From contig CAWARY010000004.1 of assembly GCA_963784645.1 (NCBI GenBank), positions 1 through 64,000 of the forward strand: a stretch of DNA of 64,000 bases, written 5' to 3'. The notes under the pieces are model-generated. The model was not told where the DNA came from and did no database searches. It saw only the letters and a program-made list of their open reading frames with translations. The DNA comes from JBBRVW01 sp963784645. GTDB lineage: Bacteria > Actinomycetota > Actinomycetes > JACCUZ01. The position numbers were made by a program, and so were the translations under genes. Positions 61,195 to 64,000 of this stretch are shown here, piece after piece; the stretch's first letter is position 1, and each line of letters opens with the position of its first letter.

Positions 61195-62799
61195 ATGACC
61201 GACGCCGCAGCCGACTCGCCGTCCGGTACCCCCGGCGGGAAGGCGTACTACGTCACGACGCCGATCTACTACGTGAGCGCGCCGCCGCACATCGGCAACG
61301 CCTACACGACGGTCGCGGGCGACGTCCTGACCCGCTGGCACCGCCAGCGCGGCGAGGACGTCTGGTACCTCACCGGCACCGACGAGCACGGCGAGAAGGT
61401 GCTCCGGTCGGCCGAGGCCGCCGGCAAGACGGCCGAGGAGTTCACCGACGACCTCGTCGAGAACGCCTGGAAGCCGGTCCTGGCGACGATCGACGCCGCG
61501 AACGACGACTTCATCCGCACCACGGAGCCACGGCACACCGCCCGGGTGCAGGAGTTCTGGGCCACCCTCAACGACAAGGGCGACGTCTACCAGGGCAGCT
61601 ACGAGGGGCCCTACTGCGTCCCCTGCGAGGAGTTCAAGCTGCCCACCGAGCTCGTCGAGGGCGAGAACGGCGAGAAGCTGTGCTCGATCCACGGCCGCCC
61701 GGTCGAGTGGCTCTCCGAGCAGAACTACTTCTTCCGCCTGTCGGCCTACGCCGACCAGCTGCTCGCGCTGTACGAGGAGCACCCCGAGTTCGTCCAGCCG
61801 CCGAGCGCTCGCAACGAGGTCATCTCGTTCGTGAAGCAGGGCCTGCAGGACCTGTCGATCTCGCGGTCGACGTTCAGCTGGGGCATCCCGATCCCGTGGG
61901 ACGACAAGCACGTCCTCTACGTGTGGATCGACGCGCTGCTGAACTACCTGTCCGCCGCCGGGTACGGCGACGACGCGGCCGCCGAGAAGTTCGCGCACAC
62001 CTGGCCGCCGGACGTGCACCTGGTCGGCAAGGACATCCTGCGCTTCCACGCCGTGATCTGGCCGGCGATGCTGCTGGCGGCCGGCGTACCGCTGCCCAAG
62101 ACGGTCTTCGCGCACGGCTGGCTGCTCGTCGGCGGCGAGAAGATGAGCAAGTCCAAGCTCACCGCGATCCCTCCGGGCGAGATCGTCGACGTGTTCGGGT
62201 CGGACGCGTTCCGCTACTACTTCCTGCGGGCCATCGAGTTCGGTCAGGACGGGTCGTTCTCCTGGGAGGACCTCAGCGCGCGCTACAAGGCTGAGCTGGC
62301 CGACCAGTTCGGCAACCTGGCGTCGCGGCTGACGTCGATGGTGGGCCGCTACCGCGACGGTTCGCTGCCGGCGCCGGTCGACGAGCCGGAGCTGTCGGCC
62401 GCGGCGGTGACCGCGGTCTCGACCGCCGAGTCGGCGATCGACCGGCTCGACCTGCAGGGCGCCATCCTGGCGGCGATGGACTACGTCCGGCTGGTCAACA
62501 GCTACGTCACCGAGCAGGAGCCGTGGAAGGTGGCCAAGGACGAGTCCCGCGCCGCCGACCTCGACCGCATCCTCTACGCCACGGCCGAGGCCCTGCGGGT
62601 CGTTGCGGTGCTGCTCCACCCGGTGATGCCGAAGGCAGCCGGGAAGCTGTGGGTATCGCTGGGTGCGGAGACGGCACTGGGCCCGATAGCGGACGCGCGG
62701 GTCCAGGACGCCGGTCGCTGGGGCCAGCTGCCCGCCGGGGCGGCGGTCACGAAGACCGAGCCGCTGTTCCCGCGCATCGAGGAGCCCGAGCAGGCGTGA
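61195..62799 (+). CDS. metG: methionine--tRNA ligase
   Basis: 534 residues. Class I synthetase: HIGH-type motif SAPPHIGNAYTT, zinc/knuckle region GPYCVPCEEFKL with LCSIHG, KMSKS motif GGEKMSKSKLTAIPP, and the helical anticodon domain at the C-terminus. No C-terminal dimerisation domain, as in other actinobacteria. TAGGCT ends 6 nt before the ATG, so it is probably leaderless. Overlaps tatD by 4 nt; metG-tatD-rpf is conserved. Confidence 0.97.
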   Translation: MTDAAADSPSGTPGGKAYYVTTPIYYVSAPPHIGNAYTTVAGDVLTRWHRQRGEDVWYLTGTDEHGEKVLRSAEAAGKTAEEFTDDLVENAWKPVLATIDAANDDFIRTTEPRHTARVQEFWATLNDKGDVYQGSYEGPYCVPCEEFKLPTELVEGENGEKLCSIHGRPVEWLSEQNYFFRLSAYADQLLALYEEHPEFVQPPSARNEVISFVKQGLQDLSISRSTFSWGIPIPWDDKHVLYVWIDALLNYLSAAGYGDDAAAEKFAHTWPPDVHLVGKDILRFHAVIWPAMLLAAGVPLPKTVFAHGWLLVGGEKMSKSKLTAIPPGEIVDVFGSDAFRYYFLRAIEFGQDGSFSWEDLSARYKAELADQFGNLASRLTSMVGRYRDGSLPAPVDEPELSAAAVTAVSTAESAIDRLDLQGAILAAMDYVRLVNSYVTEQEPWKVAKDESRAADLDRILYATAEALRVVAVLLHPVMPKAAGKLWVSLGAETALGPIADARVQDAGRWGQLPAGAAVTKTEPLFPRIEEPEQA

Positions 62800-63674
62800 G
62801 CGAGCCCGGGCCCACCCGGGCGCGGGGCGGCCGGGTCAGCGGACCGCGCGAGCGGCCACCGGCACCCGAACCACTCCGGGTGCCGGTGGCCGACTCGCAC
62901 TGCCACCTCGACATCGCCGACCCGCCCGACGACAGGCTGTCCGTGGACGCGGCCCTGGCGGCCGCGGCGGCGGTCGGGGTACCGCGGATCGTGCAGATCG
63001 GCTGCGACCTGCCTGGCGCCCGGTGGGCCGTGGAGACGGCCCAGCGGCACGACGAGCTGGTGGCCGGCGTGGCCCTGCACCCCAACGAGGCGCCGCTGCT
63101 CGCCGCGGCCGGGACGCTCGACGAGGCGCTCGCGGAGATCGACGCGCTCGCGGCCGACCCGGTGGTGCGGGCGTTGGGGGAGACCGGGCTCGACCACTTC
63201 CGCACCGGGCCCGAGGGTCGCGCCGACCAGGAGGCGTCTTTCCGCGCGCACATCGAGATGGCGAAGCGGCACGGCAAGGCCCTCGTCATCCACGACCGCG
63301 ATGCCCACGACGACGTCCTCCGGGTGCTCGAGGACGCCGGCGCGCCGGACCGGGTCGTCTTCCACTGCTTCTCCGGCGACGTCGCGATGGCCGAGCACTG
63401 CGCCCAGCGGGGCTGGTACCTCTCGTTCGCCGGCACCGTCACCTTCAAGAACGCCGACGGCCTGCGTGCCGCGCTCGCGGTGGCACCGATCGACCGGCTG
63501 CTGGTCGAGACCGACGCGCCGTACCTCACGCCGGTGCCCTACCGGGGCCGCCCCAACGCGTCCTACCTCGTCCCGCACACGCTGCGGGCGATGGCGGCGG
63601 TGCAGGGCGTCGACGAGGACACGCTGGCCACCGCGATCGCCGCTGCCACCGCCGCCGCCTTCGGCCCGTGGTAG
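62796..63674 (+). CDS. tatD: TatD family hydrolase
   Basis: 292 residues from a GTG overlapping the metG stop. The metal-binding residues are in ADSHCHLDIAD, LGETGLDHF, VIHDRDAHDDVL, FHCFSGDVAM and LVETDAPYLTPVPYRG. TatD enzymes are metal-dependent DNases acting 3'-5' or D-aminoacyl-tRNA-type hydrolases. The first 25 residues are Pro/Arg-rich and not part of the fold. Confidence 0.93.
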   Translation: MSEPGPTRARGGRVSGPRERPPAPEPLRVPVADSHCHLDIADPPDDRLSVDAALAAAAAVGVPRIVQIGCDLPGARWAVETAQRHDELVAGVALHPNEAPLLAAAGTLDEALAEIDALAADPVVRALGETGLDHFRTGPEGRADQEASFRAHIEMAKRHGKALVIHDRDAHDDVLRVLEDAGAPDRVVFHCFSGDVAMAEHCAQRGWYLSFAGTVTFKNADGLRAALAVAPIDRLLVETDAPYLTPVPYRGRPNASYLVPHTLRAMAAVQGVDEDTLATAIAAATAAAFGPW

Positions 63675-63689
63675 CCCTCCGTAGATCGA

Positions 63690-63751
63690 TTGCGACCTGA
63701 GTACCCGACACGCCGGGCTACGCCCCGGCGTGTCGGGGGCCAAGGTCGCAA
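63690..63751. repeat. two-tier inverted repeat after tatD
   Basis: An inner 14-bp perfect stem, CCCGACACGCCGGG (63704-63717) with its complement (63724-63737), loop CTACGC, is enclosed by an outer 9-bp pair, TTGCGACCT (63690) and AGGTCGCAA (63743). It lies 16 bp after the tatD stop with no T-run. It could end the metG-tatD transcript or be a mobile repeat element. Confidence 0.75.
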
Positions 63752-63818
63752 ACGAGCGCTCCCGGGACGGATCCCGGCGGTCGCGGGACGGGACGGGGTG
63801 TGGCCGGTGGGACTCGTG

Positions 63819-63848
63819 TTGCCGCTGCCCGAAAGGGGCCGGTACTGT
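63819..63848 (+). promoter_or_regulatory. promoter of the Rpf-like gene
   Basis: TTGCCG (63819-63824), 18 bp, TACTGT (63843-63848). The expected start of transcription is only about 3 nt before the ATG at 63858, so the mRNA is almost leaderless. Confidence 0.5.
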
Positions 63849-63857
63849 CGGCGGCTC

Positions 63858-64000
63858 ATGAGCGGGCAGCCACGGGGTCGGCACTCGGCAGGACCCCAGC
63901 GGTCCCTGCTGCGGTCCGCGCTGACCAGCGGGCCGACCCTGCTGCTCCAGGTAGCCGTCGTGCTGGCCCTGGTCGCGGGCACCACGGCGTTCGTCCGGCT
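63858..64000 (+). CDS. Rpf-like (resuscitation-promoting factor type) protein, 3' partial
   Basis: Only the first 47 residues are in the window: a hydrophilic start (MSGQPRGRHSAGPQRSLLRS) and then one membrane/signal helix (LLLQVAVVLALVAGTTAFVR). The order metG-tatD-rpfB-ksgA is conserved in actinobacteria, and RpfB-type proteins begin with this kind of helix before DUF348 and G5 domains. The assignment rests on position and topology; the diagnostic domains lie outside. Confidence 0.6.
   Translation, partial: MSGQPRGRHSAGPQRSLLRSALTSGPTLLLQVAVVLALVAGTTAFVR

Noticed and set aside
63675..63857. Possible c-di-AMP (ydaO-type) riboswitch upstream of the Rpf-like gene
   Set aside because: The promoter lies about 10 nt before the start codon, leaving no room for a leader, and the conserved riboswitch core was not seen.
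1..64000. CRISPR arrays, insertion sequences, prophage genes
   Set aside because: No regularly spaced repeats, transposase or integrase motifs were seen in any frame.

Overview
The window comes from a high-GC actinobacterium. Third codon positions are almost all G or C, genes are densely packed, neighbouring genes often overlap by 4 nt (ATGA/GTGA), and many starts are GTG. The order metG-tatD-rpf at the right end, the Glp/GlpR gene pair, O-mannosyltransferase, ECF sigma and LuxR/LAL regulators all fit Actinomycetota; a Nocardioidaceae-like host is my inference only. No insertion sequence, phage block or CRISPR array was seen.

Layout. 1-7.2 kb: end of a MalT-type LuxR regulator, then an export operon (small conserved protein, MMPL transporter, ABC ATPase and permease) behind a 10-bp dyad. 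7.2-11 kb: two small ORFs and a large LuxR-family ATPase regulator. 11-17 kb: HD protein, membrane alpha/beta hydrolase, drug-type MFS pump, and a divergent XRE-cupin regulator/flavoprotein pair. 17-23 kb: GGDEF-EAL protein, CDF metal exporter, COG4705 membrane protein and a two-component system. 23-26 kb: ECF sigma factor with a membrane-anchored partner, facing a secreted RTX-like acidic protein. 26-32 kb: DUF929 thioredoxin-like protein, VKOR, a small membrane protein and a fused SecDF, which look like a disulfide-formation/secretion module; then a ChrA-type transporter. 32-37 kb: coiled-coil protein, antiporter, 5-FCL and a GAF-GGDEF diguanylate cyclase. 36.7-42 kb: galU-glp(moeA)-moaC-mogA-rimJ-glpR, which joins molybdenum cofactor genes to the Glp/GlpR pair, then tRNA-Ala(CGC). 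42-47 kb: zinc-ribbon-like peptide, methyltransferase behind a CsoR-like palindrome, DUF421 protein, ZIP-like protein, and a divergent TetR/MFS pair. 47-55 kb: LacI regulator and an arabinan-use operon (GH51, GH43, lipoprotein and two permeases; no ATPase gene). 55-64 kb: CDF transporter, PMT mannosyltransferase, RsmI, aminotransferase, secreted SNase/LTD protein, MetG, TatD and the start of an Rpf-like gene.

Four genes (DUF929, VKOR, the GAF-GGDEF cyclase and TetR) are each broken by a single apparent indel in a run of G or C. Base errors in the assembly are the simplest explanation, but the two adjacent redox genes deserve a check. Intergenic DNA carries several long perfect inverted repeats: some look like terminators between convergent genes, others (32479-32527, 40655-40703, 63690-63751) look more like repeat elements. 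Several genes have a TANNNT box 6-7 nt before the start codon, as expected for leaderless mRNAs.
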